A DNA stretch of 64,000 bases from positions 186,001-250,000 of the forward strand of contig NZ_JADQDQ010000002.1 of NCBI RefSeq assembly GCF_015694725.1, given 5' to 3'. The position numbers and the translations under genes were made by a program. This document shows positions 34,037 to 43,585 of this stretch, one piece after another (position 1 is the first letter of the stretch; the number at the start of each line of letters is the position of its first letter). The notes beneath the pieces are model-generated. The model was given only the letters and a program-made list of their open reading frames with translations, was not told where the DNA came from and did no database searches. Source of the stretch: Hymenobacter jeongseonensis. GTDB taxonomy: Bacteria; Bacteroidota; Bacteroidia; Cytophagales; Hymenobacteraceae.

Positions 34037-34332
34037 GTCCAAAATAAGCGAATTTGCGGCACTTCTGGCACATGGCGGAGTAACTGAAGCCTTCCCATTG
34101 GCCGAGGCAGGGATTAGGGCCAATCAATCGTACCAGCAACCATTGATGACAAATAGCGCCCACCGGCGCATACGCGCAGCAGCTTGGGGTTGCGGCCCTG
34201 CGGCTGCATCCAGCTAGCTGAATTTACCCAACCGTCGAATCGTTCGGTGAAACGGTCGATTTCGCCTGATTTCCGTCTTTGCCTGCCTGCACTTTTACGG
34301 CATACTTCACTTGTCCTAAAACAGCTAGCCTC

Positions 34333-35040
34333 ATGGAACGGAAGCATTTTCTTAAATCCCTGCTCTTGGGCACTGCATCGGTGCCAGTACTGCTCTCGGC
34401 CTGCGGCAAAGAGTCGGAAACGGTAACGCCCGCCACGGGCACCGACGGTGCCACAGGTTGTTGCAGCGTGGCGCCTACCGAAACAGAAGGGCCCTTTCCC
34501 ACCAAAGCGCCGGCCTCTTACGTGCGCAGCGACATCCGCGACGGCAAGGCCGGCCACGTGATGACGGCCAAAATCACCATTATCAATGCGAACAACATCT
34601 GCGCGGCGCTGGCCGGGGCGCTGGTCGACATTTGGCACTGCGACGCCGAAGGCAACTACTCGGAATACGGCGGCGGCGGGATGCAAAGCACCAACTACCA
34701 AGCCGTGCACTTCCTGCGGGGGCGCCAAACCACCGATGCCAACGGCCAAGTGACGTTCACCAGCATTTTTCCGGGCTGGTACTCCGGGCGTGCCACCCAC
34801 ATCCACGTGCACGTGTACAGCGCGAGCGGCGTCTCGCTCAAGGTCACTCAGATTGCTTTCCCCGAAGGCACGGGCTCGGCCGTAGCGGCCGTGAACGGCT
34901 ACGGCAAGGGCCTGTCGGGCTACACCACCAACGCCCGCGACAACGTGTTCAGCGACGGGGTGGGCCTGGAGCTGGCCACCGTCACCGGCAACACCACCGA
35001 CGGTTTCCAGCTGGCCATCACCTTCGGGGTTGCGGCCTAA
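34333..35040 (+). CDS. Intradiol ring-cleavage dioxygenase-like lipoprotein
   Basis: 235 residues from the ATG at 34333. The leader ends in lipobox LSAC (Cys24), so the enzyme should be anchored outside the cytoplasm. The single domain matches protocatechuate 3,4-dioxygenase: EGPFP near the start (about 52-56), DIWHCDAEGNYSEYG, and the non-haem iron ligands Tyr109 (or Tyr112), Tyr150 in FPGWY, His156 and His158 in THIHVHV. It would open catechol-type rings between the hydroxyls using O2. Exported members of this group are common in Bacteroidota and fungi and their substrates are mostly unknown; no aromatic catabolic genes are nearby. Confidence 0.9.
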   Translation: MERKHFLKSLLLGTASVPVLLSACGKESETVTPATGTDGATGCCSVAPTETEGPFPTKAPASYVRSDIRDGKAGHVMTAKITIINANNICAALAGALVDIWHCDAEGNYSEYGGGGMQSTNYQAVHFLRGRQTTDANGQVTFTSIFPGWYSGRATHIHVHVYSASGVSLKVTQIAFPEGTGSAVAAVNGYGKGLSGYTTNARDNVFSDGVGLELATVTGNTTDGFQLAITFGVAA

Positions 35041-35067
35041 GCTAGCGACGCTCCTGCTTCTGCTGCC

Positions 35068-35496
35068 ATGACGGCCCGCATCATCACCCTGTGCTACCGC
35101 AAACTCATCGACGCCAGTGCGGCCCGGCCCTGGGACCAGCTGGTGTTTGAAGACACGTATGCCGAGTTTCGGATGCAGGCCCAGCTCTTCAATCCGGAGA
35201 AGCGCTTTCGCACCCTGGCCGAGTTGCTGCAGCACGCGCCGGGCGCCGACCAGCTCGCCTTTCTAGTGAGCGCCGCGGCGCGCGGCTACCTGCAGCAACT
35301 CCAAGGCCTGGTGCCCGATGTGGTGGACAACCTGGGCCTAGCGCCCGACTTGCAGCTCCGGCGCAGAACCGGTCAACTGTTGCTGAAGCACAAGCTGCCC
35401 CGAAATAGAATGAATCCGGGCCATTACCTTGCCCGAGCCAACTGGCAGGGCCAGGGTGAGGCGCTTGGCTATGAATTGGGATGGGAATGCCGATGA
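35068..35496 (+). CDS. Hypothetical cytoplasmic protein
   Basis: 142 residues starting 28 bp after the dioxygenase lipoprotein and likely co-transcribed. Residues 1-95 look like a folded helical domain (for example FRTLAELLQHAPGADQLAFL and a following long helix). The last 45 residues (RRRTGQLLLKHK, then NRMNPGHYLAR) have an Arg/Gly-rich, less protein-like composition, so the true end may be earlier or the frame may have shifted. No family recognised. The pairing with the dioxygenase is positional only. Confidence 0.5.
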   Translation: MTARIITLCYRKLIDASAARPWDQLVFEDTYAEFRMQAQLFNPEKRFRTLAELLQHAPGADQLAFLVSAAARGYLQQLQGLVPDVVDNLGLAPDLQLRRRTGQLLLKHKLPRNRMNPGHYLARANWQGQGEALGYELGWECR

Positions 35497-35805
35497 GGTC
35501 GTCGGCAGAGAATTACTTCTCCGGCCGCGCCGCCGGACTAAATGCGACAATGTCGAGGCCTTAGCGCACAAGCTAGCCGCCTCCGGTTTTAAGCTTTACC
35601 GCCTTGGGGTTGGCCACCGGACTTGTCCCGTTGGCCCCGGTAACAAATGGGCTCTTCTCCCGTTTGGTTATAAGCAAAACCGTAACTCGGAACGGGTTTT
35701 TATGGCACGCAGGCTTGTAGGCTGGGCGCTTCCGGTGGAGGCTTTCAGCAAGAGTCCCTTACCTTTTGCCGGCTCAAAGCCCCTCATTATGTCCCTCCTC
35801 TCCTT
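35497..35805. other. Intergenic region before the pentose phosphate operon
   Basis: About 309 bp. An open frame across it has no protein character. At about 35670-35703 there is a weak hairpin (CCCGTT with AACGGG) followed by five T, which could end the preceding transcript. No clear promoter motif for gnd was found. Confidence 0.5.
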
Positions 35806-37308
35806 ATGACGACACCCCCTGTTTCTTTCTCCTTGGGCATGATTGGCCTTGGCACCATGGGCCGCAACCTGCTGCTAAACCTCGCCGACCATGAGTTTGC
35901 CGTGGCCGGCTACGACAAGGACGCCGAAAAAATTCGGCTCTTGGCCGAGGAAGGAGTAGGCAAGCCGGTGCTGGGCTTCACCGACATTGCCGCCTTTGTG
36001 CAAAGCCTGCACACGCCGCGCTCCATCATGCTGCTGGTGCCAGCCGGCAAGATTGTCGACAACGTAATTGAGGAACTGCTGCCCCTGCTCACGCCCGGTG
36101 ACATCATCATCGACGGCGGCAATTCATACTTCACCGATACCAATCGCCGCGATGCCGCGCTGGCCGCCGCGGGATTTCACTTCTTCGGCATGGGCATTTC
36201 GGGCGGCGAAGAAGGCGCCCGCTTTGGGCCCAGCATGATGCCCGGCGGCGACAAACAGGCCTACGCTGTGGTGCAACCCCTGTTCGAAGCCATTGCGGCC
36301 CGGGCCGACGACGGCGCCCCCTGCGTGACGTACATCGGACCCGGCGCGGCTGGCCACTTCGTCAAGATGGTGCACAACGGCATCGAGTACGGCCTGATGC
36401 AGCTCATTGCCGAAACCTACGAGCTGATGAAGCGCGGCCTGGGGCTGGACAATGCCGCCATCGGCCGGGTGTTTGCGCAGTGGAACAGCGGCCGGCTCCA
36501 GTCGTTCTTGCTGGACATCACGAAGGACATCTTTACCTTCCGCGCCCCCAATACCGACCATTTGCTGCTCGACGACATCAAGGACGAGGCCCGCTCCAAG
36601 GGCACGGGCAAGTGGACCTCGCAAGTGGCCATGGACCTGGAAGTACCGCTGCCCACCGTGGACACGGCCGTGACCATGCGCAACCTCTCAAAAGCAAAAG
36701 CCCTGCGCGAGCAGCTGGCCACGCTGTATGGCCCGGCGCCGGCGCCGCTGGTCGTCGATGCCGAAGCATTTCTGGCCAGCTTGGAAGAAGCGTTTTTCTT
36801 CAACACGGTCATCACCTACGCGCAGGGCATGCAACTGCTCGCGCAGGCATCAGTGGAGTTTTCTTATGACTTGCAGCTGGCCGAAATTGCCAAAATCTGG
36901 CGGGGCGGCTGCATCATTCGTTCCGCGTTTCTCAACGATATTTTTAACGCGTATCAGCAAGCGCCCGGCCTAGCGCATTTGCTGCTCGATGCGCGGGTGC
37001 GCGAACAGGTGAGCCAGGCCGTGCCCGGCGCCCGGACGGTGGTAGCGGCGGCGGTTTCGGCCGGACTGGCGGCGCCGGCCTACGCGGCTTCGCTGAGCTA
37101 CTTCGATGCGCTGCGCAGCGCCCGCATGCCTTCCAACCTGATTCAGGCCCAGCGCGATTATTTCGGCGCCCACACCTACGAGCTGATTGGCCACGAAGGC
37201 GTTTTTCACTCGCAATGGACGCCCTTGCACGAGGACGCGGCCAACAAAAGCACCACGCAGGCGGGGCCGGCCGCGGCCAGCGAGCAGCCCGTGATTCCGA
37301 ACAAGTAG
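35806..37308 (+). CDS. gnd: 6-phosphogluconate dehydrogenase, decarboxylating
   Basis: 500 residues, slightly longer than the usual 470. N-terminal Rossmann domain with the dinucleotide motif [20 protein letters not shown] (about 10-29), the segment [12 protein letters not shown], the signature [19 protein letters not shown] (about 128-146) and [17 protein letters not shown] (about 185-201) with the catalytic Lys and substrate-binding Asn. It oxidises 6-phosphogluconate to ribulose 5-phosphate with CO2 and NADPH. First gene of an operon with zwf (37-bp gap) and pgl. The final 25 residues are a low-complexity Ala/Thr tail. Confidence 0.96.
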   Translation: MTTPPVSFSLGMIGLGTMGRNLLLNLADHEFAVAGYDKDAEKIRLLAEEGVGKPVLGFTDIAAFVQSLHTPRSIMLLVPAGKIVDNVIEELLPLLTPGDIIIDGGNSYFTDTNRRDAALAAAGFHFFGMGISGGEEGARFGPSMMPGGDKQAYAVVQPLFEAIAARADDGAPCVTYIGPGAAGHFVKMVHNGIEYGLMQLIAETYELMKRGLGLDNAAIGRVFAQWNSGRLQSFLLDITKDIFTFRAPNTDHLLLDDIKDEARSKGTGKWTSQVAMDLEVPLPTVDTAVTMRNLSKAKALREQLATLYGPAPAPLVVDAEAFLASLEEAFFFNTVITYAQGMQLLAQASVEFSYDLQLAEIAKIWRGGCIIRSAFLNDIFNAYQQAPGLAHLLLDARVREQVSQAVPGARTVVAAAVSAGLAAPAYAASLSYFDALRSARMPSNLIQAQRDYFGAHTYELIGHEGVFHSQWTPLHEDAANKSTTQAGPAAASEQPVIPNK

Positions 37309-37345
37309 GCTGCCCGTTGCTTCATCATTTCTGCATGCCCTTTTC

Positions 37346-38860
37346 ATGAGCTCAACCAAAAAAATGCCGCCGACCATCTTCGTGATTTTTGGCGGCACCG
37401 GCGATTTGAATGCCCGCAAGCTGGCCCCGGCCCTGTACCATTTGTTTCTCGACGGCTGGCTGCCCGAGCAGTTTGCCCTCATCGGCACGGGCCGCACCGA
37501 ACTCTCGGATGAGGAATTCCGGCGGCGAATGCTGGACGGCATCAACGAGTTTTCGCGGACTGGTAAAGCCGGAAAAGCCGAGTGGGCTCGGTTTTCGGAA
37601 CACATTGTGTACCAGGTGGCCGATGTCAAGAATGCAGTCACTTACCAAGAATTTGGTAAGCGCATCGCGGCGTATGAGAAGGAATGGAAGGCCCAAGCCA
37701 ACGTCATCTATTACTTGGCCGTGGCGCCCGAGTTCTTCCCCATTATCGCCTCGAACTTGGCCAAAAGCAACCTCACCACCGACCCAGACCGCACGCGCAT
37801 CGTCATCGAAAAGCCGTTTGGCAACGATTTGGATTCGTCGCGCGAGTTGAACCACTTGCTGGGCCAGATTTTTGACGAGCGCCAGATTTACCGCATCGAC
37901 CACTACTTGGGCAAGGAAACGGTGCAAAACATCATGGCCTTTCGCTTTGCTAATGCCCTGCTGGAACCGCTGTGGAACCGCAATTACATTGAGCACGTGC
38001 AGATTTCGGTGACCGAACAGCTGGGCGTGGGCGACCGCAGCGGCTACTACGACGGCGCCGGCGCCATGCGCGACATGATTCAGAACCATCTGCTGCAGCT
38101 GCTGTGCCTGGTGGCCATGGAGCCGCCCGTCAATTTCACGGCCGACGAAGTGCGCAACCGCAAGGTGGACGTGCTGCGCGCCATGCGCCGGTTTGGCCCG
38201 GAAGACGTGCGCGAATCGGCCGTGCGCGGGCAGTACGGCTCGGGCTGGATGGAGGGGCAGCAGGTGCCCGGCTACCGCGAAGAAGTAGACGCCAACCCGC
38301 AGTCCAACACCGAAACTTTTGCTGCCGTGAAGTTTTTCGTGGACAACTGGCGTTGGCAGGGCGTGCCGTTTTACGTACGCACCGGCAAGCGCATGCACCG
38401 CTCGGCGTCTATCATCACCATTCAGTTTAAGGACGCGCCGCACTGCATTTTCCCGCCCGAAACGGCCGAAAGCTGGCAGCAAAACCGCCTCATTATCAGC
38501 ATCCAGCCCGAGATGAGCATTCGCCTGCAAGTGCAAGCCAAGCGCCCCGGCCTCGACATGATGCTCAACACCGTGGACATGGTGTTCGACTACAAAGGCA
38601 CTTACACCAGCGAAGCCCCCGAAGCCTACGAAACGCTGCTGCTCGACACCATGCTCGGCGACCAGACCCTCTTCATGCGCGGCGACCAGGTAGAAGCGGC
38701 CTGGGACCTCATTATGCCCATCTTACACTCCTGGCAGGGCCGGGCCAGCCAGAGTTTCCCCAACTACTCGGCCGACTCCTGGGGCCCCGAAGTGGCCGAA
38801 GCGCTGATTGCGCGCGACGGGTTCCATTGGTTTACGCTGCCCCTCAACGGAAACAAATAG
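37346..38860 (+). CDS. zwf: Glucose-6-phosphate 1-dehydrogenase
   Basis: 504 residues. The dinucleotide motif [20 protein letters not shown] (about 11-30), the active-site signature [13 protein letters not shown] (about 182-194, with the catalytic His next to Asp) and the substrate Lys in EKPFGNDL (about 154-161) are all present. It makes 6-phosphogluconolactone and NADPH and is the committing step of the oxidative pentose phosphate pathway. The start ATG at 37346 follows gnd by 37 bp; pgl follows after 3 bp, so the three enzymes are made together. Confidence 0.97.
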   Translation: MSSTKKMPPTIFVIFGGTGDLNARKLAPALYHLFLDGWLPEQFALIGTGRTELSDEEFRRRMLDGINEFSRTGKAGKAEWARFSEHIVYQVADVKNAVTYQEFGKRIAAYEKEWKAQANVIYYLAVAPEFFPIIASNLAKSNLTTDPDRTRIVIEKPFGNDLDSSRELNHLLGQIFDERQIYRIDHYLGKETVQNIMAFRFANALLEPLWNRNYIEHVQISVTEQLGVGDRSGYYDGAGAMRDMIQNHLLQLLCLVAMEPPVNFTADEVRNRKVDVLRAMRRFGPEDVRESAVRGQYGSGWMEGQQVPGYREEVDANPQSNTETFAAVKFFVDNWRWQGVPFYVRTGKRMHRSASIITIQFKDAPHCIFPPETAESWQQNRLIISIQPEMSIRLQVQAKRPGLDMMLNTVDMVFDYKGTYTSEAPEAYETLLLDTMLGDQTLFMRGDQVEAAWDLIMPILHSWQGRASQSFPNYSADSWGPEVAEALIARDGFHWFTLPLNGNK

Positions 38861-38863
38861 CCC

Positions 38864-39592
38864 ATGCCGCTGCACATTTACCCCACGGCGGAGGACGTTC
38901 TGCGCCACCTGGCCGATTATTTCTGCGAGTTGGTGGGCCAAGCCCTGGCGGCGCGGGGCCGGTTTGTGGTGGCCCTGTCTGGCGGCAGTTCTCCTAAGCA
39001 ATTGTACGAGCTGCTGGCATCGCCGGCCTACCGCGACAAAATCAGCTGGCGTCAGGTGTATTTCTTCTTCGGCGATGAACGCTACGTGCCGCCCACCGAT
39101 GCGGAGAGCAACTATTTGATGGCCAAAACGGCGCTGCTGGCGCCCCTGGGCATTTTGCCCGAGCAGGTGTTTGCCGTAGATACATCGCTGCCGCCAGCGG
39201 AGGCTGCGCAGGCCTACGCCCGCACCTTGGAGCATTTTTTTGCGGGCGAGGAAGCACGGTTCGACCTCGTGCTCCTAGGCCTGGGCGACGATGCGCACAC
39301 CGCTTCGCTCTTTCCGTACACGTCGGTTTTGCACGACGCAAGTATTGGCGCCAAAGAAGTATTTCTGGAAGACAAGCACGTGTTCCGAATAACGCTGACG
39401 GCGCCTTTGCTCAACCAGGCCCGGGCGGTGGCCTTTCTGGTGTACGGTGCCGGCAAGGCTGCCGCCGTGGAGCGTGTGCTCACCGGGAAGCGAGACCCAG
39501 ACCAGTTTCCCGCTCAATTAATTGCGCCCGCTGGCGAATTGCACTGGTATTTGGATAGCGCGGCAGCGGCCTTGCTACCCGACTCGTTGTAA
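38864..39592 (+). CDS. pgl: 6-phosphogluconolactonase
   Basis: 242 residues of the NagB/DevB-type isomerase fold. Recognisable are VVALSGGSSPKQLYELLAS (about 35-53), the FFFGDERYVPPTDAESNY region (about 68-85) and the catalytic-site segment LLGLGDDAHTASLFP (about 135-149), where the His acts in lactone hydrolysis. It converts 6-phosphogluconolactone to 6-phosphogluconate, between the reactions of zwf and gnd. It starts 3 bp after zwf and is probably translationally coupled. Confidence 0.96.
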   Translation: MPLHIYPTAEDVLRHLADYFCELVGQALAARGRFVVALSGGSSPKQLYELLASPAYRDKISWRQVYFFFGDERYVPPTDAESNYLMAKTALLAPLGILPEQVFAVDTSLPPAEAAQAYARTLEHFFAGEEARFDLVLLGLGDDAHTASLFPYTSVLHDASIGAKEVFLEDKHVFRITLTAPLLNQARAVAFLVYGAGKAAAVERVLTGKRDPDQFPAQLIAPAGELHWYLDSAAAALLPDSL

Positions 39593-39748
39593 CCGACCAG
39601 TCGACAGCACCGCACTGTTAGCAACAGCTACTGCACCTGGGCAGTGGCTCCATGGGCAGCGCGAAGTAGTTTTGTTCTAGTAATTAACTACTCCTATTCT
39701 GAACTGCTTTTCAGTACGAGGACAACCGGAATTTACTCCTAAACAACT

Positions 39749-40111
39749 ATGAAAAAGCTACTGATTGGCACTTCATTAGCACTCGCTACCGCCGCCTCGT
39801 GGGCCTTTTATCCCAAGGAAGCCGCACCAGCCGGCTACCTGGCCGTGATTGGTAGCGGACGCCCCGGAGCCTCCCACTCGCCCGAGATAACGACTATTTA
39901 CCCCGATGGCCGCCGCCAAGTAATGAAACTCACCGGCCTCACCCCCAGCTCTGAGCGGAGCAGCACGGCCATAGCCGTCGAACTACATCATGCCGAAATG
40001 GTGAAAATCAATAAGCTCTACGCTCAGGGTTGGCGCATTGTAAGCATCACGCAAAGCACAGTCGGCGTCGGTGCCATTACCGAAACCGTGTATCTGATGG
40101 AAAAACGGTAG
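39749..40111 (+). CDS. Small exported protein of unknown function
   Basis: 120 residues. The N terminus MKKLLIGTSLALATAASWA is a signal peptide, so the product is periplasmic or secreted. The mature part is about 100 residues with mixed beta character (YLAVIGSGRP, GWRIVSITQSTVGVGAITE, VYLMEK) and no Cys. The ending pattern, a WxxVxxxxxxxG..ETVYLMEK strand, resembles small DUF4177-type proteins, but this is a weak resemblance. It stands alone, ended by the long hairpin at 40197. Confidence 0.8.
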   Translation: MKKLLIGTSLALATAASWAFYPKEAAPAGYLAVIGSGRPGASHSPEITTIYPDGRRQVMKLTGLTPSSERSSTAIAVELHHAEMVKINKLYAQGWRIVSITQSTVGVGAITETVYLMEKR

Positions 40112-40196
40112 TCCGCAGCTTGGTCGTCATTGGGCAAACCGCATAGACACTTGTAGTTTATGTAGTGCGTGCAAGCGGCTATTATTGTCTCAACGC

Positions 40197-40256
40197 AAAA
40201 AGAGCCGGCTGATGGTGAAGAGAAGTAATTCTCTTCACCATCAGCCGGCTCTTTTT
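40197..40256. terminator. Exceptionally long bidirectional terminator
   Basis: A perfect 28-bp inverted repeat (40197-40224 and 40229-40256) around a GTAA loop, with A and T runs at its ends, between two convergent genes. Confidence 0.92.
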
Positions 40257-40274
40257 TACCCTAGCTGCTCGTAA

Positions 40275-41735
40275 TTAGGGCAGCGGGGCAGGCGTCGGCA
40301 CGAAGTCGAACTTGAACTCAACGCGACGGTTGCGGGACATGCCGGCGGCCGACGTGTTAGGAGCTGCAGGCTCGGCTTCACCACGGCCCTCGGTCAGGAT
40401 GCGACTCGCATCGAGACCCTTGCCCGTGAAGTAGCGTTTCACCGATTCGGCACGACGCTCCGACAGGCCCTGGTTGTATTCGTCGGTTCCGCGGCTATCG
40501 GCGTGGCCGGTGATGCGCAGGCTGTAGTCGGGGTTGTCGTTCAGGGCCTTCACCATTTTGTTCAGGGCCGGATACGAGCTGCGCTCGATGACGGTGCTGT
40601 TGGTCTTGAAACGGATGGGCACTTCCAAGCCCTGAATTTTGGGGTCAATAACCATAGGGCAGCCCGTCGAGTCGACGCGGGCACCGGCAGCCGTGCCGGG
40701 GCACTTATCCACGTTGTCGGGAATGCCGTCGCCGTCCTGGTCCAGCACCAGCGGGCAACCATTAGCATCTACTTGCGTGCCGGCTGGCGTGCCGGGGCAT
40801 TTGTCGTTGGGGTCGGATACGCCGTCGCTATCGGCATCCGGGCAGCCCTTGAGGGCCACAGTGCCGGGGGTGTCGGGGCAGGCGTCATCGCCATCGCGCA
40901 CGCCGTCATTGTCACGGTCGGGGCAGCCTTCCAGTGCCGCTACGCCTTTTTCGGTGGGGCATTTGTCTTGGTAATCCGGCACGCCGTCAGCATCGCCATC
41001 CAAGGGGCAGCCGTTGGGGTCTACCGCTACGCCGGACGGCGTGTTGGGGCATTTGTCTTTGCGGTCGGGCACGCCGTCCGCGTCGGTGTCTTTGGGCTTG
41101 CCCAAGGCAAAGGTCAGGCCGGCGGTGTGCTGCAGGTAGCGGTCGTCGAAGCTGTCGTCGTCGCGGTTGGGTTCGCCGTCGATGTTAGCTCCCAGCGGCA
41201 CATGTTGGCCGGTTTGAATGAACAAACCAATGCCTTCGGTTATCTGGAAATTGATGCCGGCCGCACCAAAGATGTCAAACAGCATGGCATTGCCTTCGAC
41301 GTTGTTGCCCCGTACCGTGCCCTCGCGGCTCATGTACGTCAGGCCCGGCGCCAGCATCAGATACGGCTGAATCACAGCGTCCTCCTTGATGATGTTGCCG
41401 TTGTTGAGCTTGAATTTCAAGCCCAGATTGGCTGTGGCCAAGTTGGTGCTGAAGCTGTTCGCCGCGCTCTGCGGTTGGCTGCCTTTCAGTTCCACGTAGC
41501 CCAGGTGCAGCCCCAGGTCCAGGCCCGAGGTCAGGTAGCGGCTGATGCCCAGACCGGGCCCGCCATTAGCACGGCCCAAGTCCCAAAAGTGAGAGCCGTA
41601 ATTGCCTTTGTATTGATAGGCGCTGCCCGAAAGGCTGATGGCCGTCTTGCGGTCGGCCGTCTGAGCGTACCCTTGCGTGGTTCCCAGCAGCGTCACGCCC
41701 AATAAGGCCACTATCGGGGTAAGTAAATGTCTCAT
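40275..41735 (-). CDS. OmpA-family outer membrane protein with thrombospondin type 3 repeats
   Basis: 486 residues from the ATG at 41735 (MRHLLTPIVALLGVTLLG, signal peptide). An eight-stranded beta-barrel-like domain (about 25-205) is followed by a run of calcium-binding type 3 repeats (about 212-345; repeated DxDxDGVPDxxDKCP) and an OmpA C-terminal peptidoglycan-binding domain (about 365-475; ITGHADSRGTDEYNQGLSERRA, with the Asp and Arg that bind diaminopimelate). It links outer membrane and cell wall; such proteins are abundant in Bacteroidota. The final residues (FVPTPAPLP) are Pro-rich. Confidence 0.94.
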   Translation of the reverse strand: MRHLLTPIVALLGVTLLGTTQGYAQTADRKTAISLSGSAYQYKGNYGSHFWDLGRANGGPGLGISRYLTSGLDLGLHLGYVELKGSQPQSAANSFSTNLATANLGLKFKLNNGNIIKEDAVIQPYLMLAPGLTYMSREGTVRGNNVEGNAMLFDIFGAAGINFQITEGIGLFIQTGQHVPLGANIDGEPNRDDDSFDDRYLQHTAGLTFALGKPKDTDADGVPDRKDKCPNTPSGVAVDPNGCPLDGDADGVPDYQDKCPTEKGVAALEGCPDRDNDGVRDGDDACPDTPGTVALKGCPDADSDGVSDPNDKCPGTPAGTQVDANGCPLVLDQDGDGIPDNVDKCPGTAAGARVDSTGCPMVIDPKIQGLEVPIRFKTNSTVIERSSYPALNKMVKALNDNPDYSLRITGHADSRGTDEYNQGLSERRAESVKRYFTGKGLDASRILTEGRGEAEPAAPNTSAAGMSRNRRVEFKFDFVPTPAPLP

Positions 41736-42025
41736 ATAGAAACGGTTTTGGTGATGAATACAGCCTAACGGGGTACGCACGCGAGTGCGCAAAGCCACTT
41801 AGGCTATAGTCATATACTTTCAATTTTCCCTTAAGGTTATAGACGAGTAGCAACCCAAACAGCCACTCAGCGCCTCCAATCCCCACTTTAGCCCGCGCCC
41901 CTGGCTCGCAATAGGCATCGCCACCCGGGGCTAACTTGCTTTTGATGAGTCCGCCAGAATAGTGGTTTTGGGATGCTGCTGCTTCATCTGGCTTCGGCCG
42001 GAACTGCACAAGAGCCTGAAAAAAT
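41736..42025. other. Intergenic region between the OmpA gene and tRNA terminator
   Basis: About 290 bp. TTGAAA with a downstream TATAG (minus strand, about 41800-41826) is a possible promoter for the OmpA gene. Short open frames on either strand lack protein character. Nothing else recognised. Confidence 0.45.
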
Positions 42026-42058
42026 AAAACCCCGCTTCCGGATTGGAAACGGGGTTTT
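42026..42058 (-). terminator. Terminator of the serine tRNA transcript
   Basis: AAAACCCCG/CGGGGTTTT outer stem with an inner TTCC/GGAA stem, directly downstream (minus strand) of tRNA-Ser(TGA). Confidence 0.85.
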
Positions 42059-42061
42059 TAG

Positions 42062-42146
42062 TAGAGAGCGAGGGATTCGAACCCCCGGAGGTTTGACCCT
42101 CAACGGTTTTCAAGACCGCCGCAATCGACCACTCTGCCAGCTCTCT
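42062..42146 (-). tRNA. tRNA-Ser, anticodon TGA
   Basis: An 85-nt class II tRNA with a 7-bp acceptor stem (AGAGAGC / GCTCTCT), D arm, anticodon loop CTTGAAA giving TGA, a long variable arm (about 14 nt, typical of Ser) and the T loop TTCGAAT. CCA is not encoded. The base after the acceptor stem reads A. It is transcribed after the other serine tRNA. Confidence 0.95.
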
Positions 42147-42185
42147 GGGTCAATTACTGGTGCGCTGTTGTACGTAAATCAACAA

Positions 42186-42218
42186 AAAAGGCTTTTCCCA
42201 GCGCAGAAAAAGCCTTTT
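42186..42218 (-). terminator. Hairpin between the two serine tRNA genes
   Basis: An 11-bp stem (42186-42196 and 42208-42218) of AAAAGGCTTTT type with terminal T-rich ends, just after tRNA-Ser(CGA) on the minus strand. It suggests the two tRNAs are at least partly transcribed separately. Confidence 0.7.
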
Positions 42219-42219
42219 G

Positions 42220-42306
42220 TAGAGAAGGGGGGATTCGAACCCCCGATACCGTTGCCGGTATAACGGTTTTCGAAACCGTCGCATTCGACCACTCTGCCAC
42301 CTCTCT
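42220..42306 (-). tRNA. tRNA-Ser, anticodon CGA
   Basis: An 87-nt class II tRNA: acceptor stem AGAGAGG / CTTCTCT with one G-U pair, anticodon loop TTCGAAA giving CGA, a long variable arm (TACCG/CGGTA stem) and the T loop TTCGAAT with a five-pair GGGGG/CCCCC stem. CCA not encoded; discriminator reads A. Confidence 0.95.
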
Positions 42307-42442
42307 AACAGGCTCCCCGAGTGATTGGGGAGTGCAAAAGTAGGAAGAAATAGGGAATGCGGAAGGAAGAATGGGGAATATTTGTAAAATTTCTTCTAGT
42401 GTGCTCAGAACGAAAGCTCTGGCACAAAGGCTCCACGCGAAG

Positions 42443-43441
42443 CTACCGGCCAGCCGCGGCTCCCTCCTGCCCGGCTTTCTCGGCCAGCTGCTCCAGCAGC
42501 ATCTGCCGGCGGCGACCAGTTACGGCGTCCATGCTCACGTTCACTTCGAAGCCGATAATCAGCGTCATACACACAAATTCGAGCCACACCATGAAGCCCA
42601 CTAGCGCACCGATGGAGCCGTAAAAAGTGTTGTAGGAATTAAAAATACGCACGTAGAGCGTGAACAGAAACGACACCAGAAAAATGAGCAGCGTGGCCAC
42701 GATGGCCCCGGCCGAAATCAGCGGCCACTTGTCATGCACAGGCGGCACGAAGTAATAAATCACGCACGTCGTGCTCAAAAACAGGCCCACCAGGGAGCCG
42801 TAGCGAATAAGGGTGAGCACCAAATCGGTCAGGCGCTCGGGCACCACCTCGTAAAAAACCAGCCAGTCGATGAGGTAAGTTCCAAAGAAAATCCCGACGA
42901 TGGCCAGTACCAGTATCAGCGAAAGCACAAACGTAAGTCCCGTGGCAATCATCCGCTTGCGGAAGTAGCTGCGGTGCTTAAACCACGGGTATTTTTTCTC
43001 AAAGGCATCGAGCAGGGCCATAATGCCGTTGGAGCTGAGCACTAGGGCCGTGCCGAAACCAAAGGAGAGCAACCCGCCGTGCGGAATATTCACAATGTCC
43101 TCAATGGTGGAAGCGGTGGCCGCGTACAACTCGCGCGGCATAAAGTCGCTTAGAAACAACAAGATGTCCACGTTCAGATTCGGCACGGGAATGTACGGAA
43201 TAAGCGTGAACAGGAAAATAATGGTTGGGAACAGGGCCACCGTGAGGTTGAAGGCCATGTAGGCGGCACGCTTCTCCAGGCTATCGAGGCGCAGTTCGTG
43301 CAAAATGCGGTCGAGCACGTCGTAGAGCGACGCATGGCCCCCGGGCAGCCGCAACCGCTTCAAGCCCACAATCAGCCGCCGGTACGAGCGCTGCTGGCGC
43401 ACATCGGGGAAGCGGGCACGACGGATGGCGGGAGCTTTCAT
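42443..43441 (-). CDS. YihY/virulence factor BrkB family membrane protein
   Basis: 332 residues with a basic N terminus (about 1-60, Arg-rich) and six membrane helices: for example ALFPTIIFLFTLIPYI (about 70-85), LSFGFGTALVLSSNGIMAL, LTFVLSLILVLAIVGIFFG, a region near residue 215, ISAGAIVATLLIFLVSFLF and IGALVGFMVWLEFVCMTLII. Proteins of this family were once called ribonuclease BN by mistake; the role is unclear, possibly lipid or solute transport. The Gly- and Ala-rich end (EKAGQEGAAAGR) is cytoplasmic. Monocistronic. Confidence 0.92.
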   Translation of the reverse strand: MKAPAIRRARFPDVRQQRSYRRLIVGLKRLRLPGGHASLYDVLDRILHELRLDSLEKRAAYMAFNLTVALFPTIIFLFTLIPYIPVPNLNVDILLFLSDFMPRELYAATASTIEDIVNIPHGGLLSFGFGTALVLSSNGIMALLDAFEKKYPWFKHRSYFRKRMIATGLTFVLSLILVLAIVGIFFGTYLIDWLVFYEVVPERLTDLVLTLIRYGSLVGLFLSTTCVIYYFVPPVHDKWPLISAGAIVATLLIFLVSFLFTLYVRIFNSYNTFYGSIGALVGFMVWLEFVCMTLIIGFEVNVSMDAVTGRRRQMLLEQLAEKAGQEGAAAGR

Positions 43442-43585
43442 GGACCACTAATAAAGTTACAAAACCGTCGGGCGGTGCCTGCCGAAACACCTATCCCGCC
43501 TTGCTAAACCAATTGCAGGGCCAACTAGTACGCTAGCGAAATGTTGACGGGCTTACCACATCGGCCGTTCTACCTTGCTCAACGC

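Noticed and set aside
35429..35809. Open frame between the hypothetical protein and gnd
   Set aside because: Arg/Cys-rich product without a domain, overlapping the preceding gene out of frame and crossing a terminator-like hairpin.
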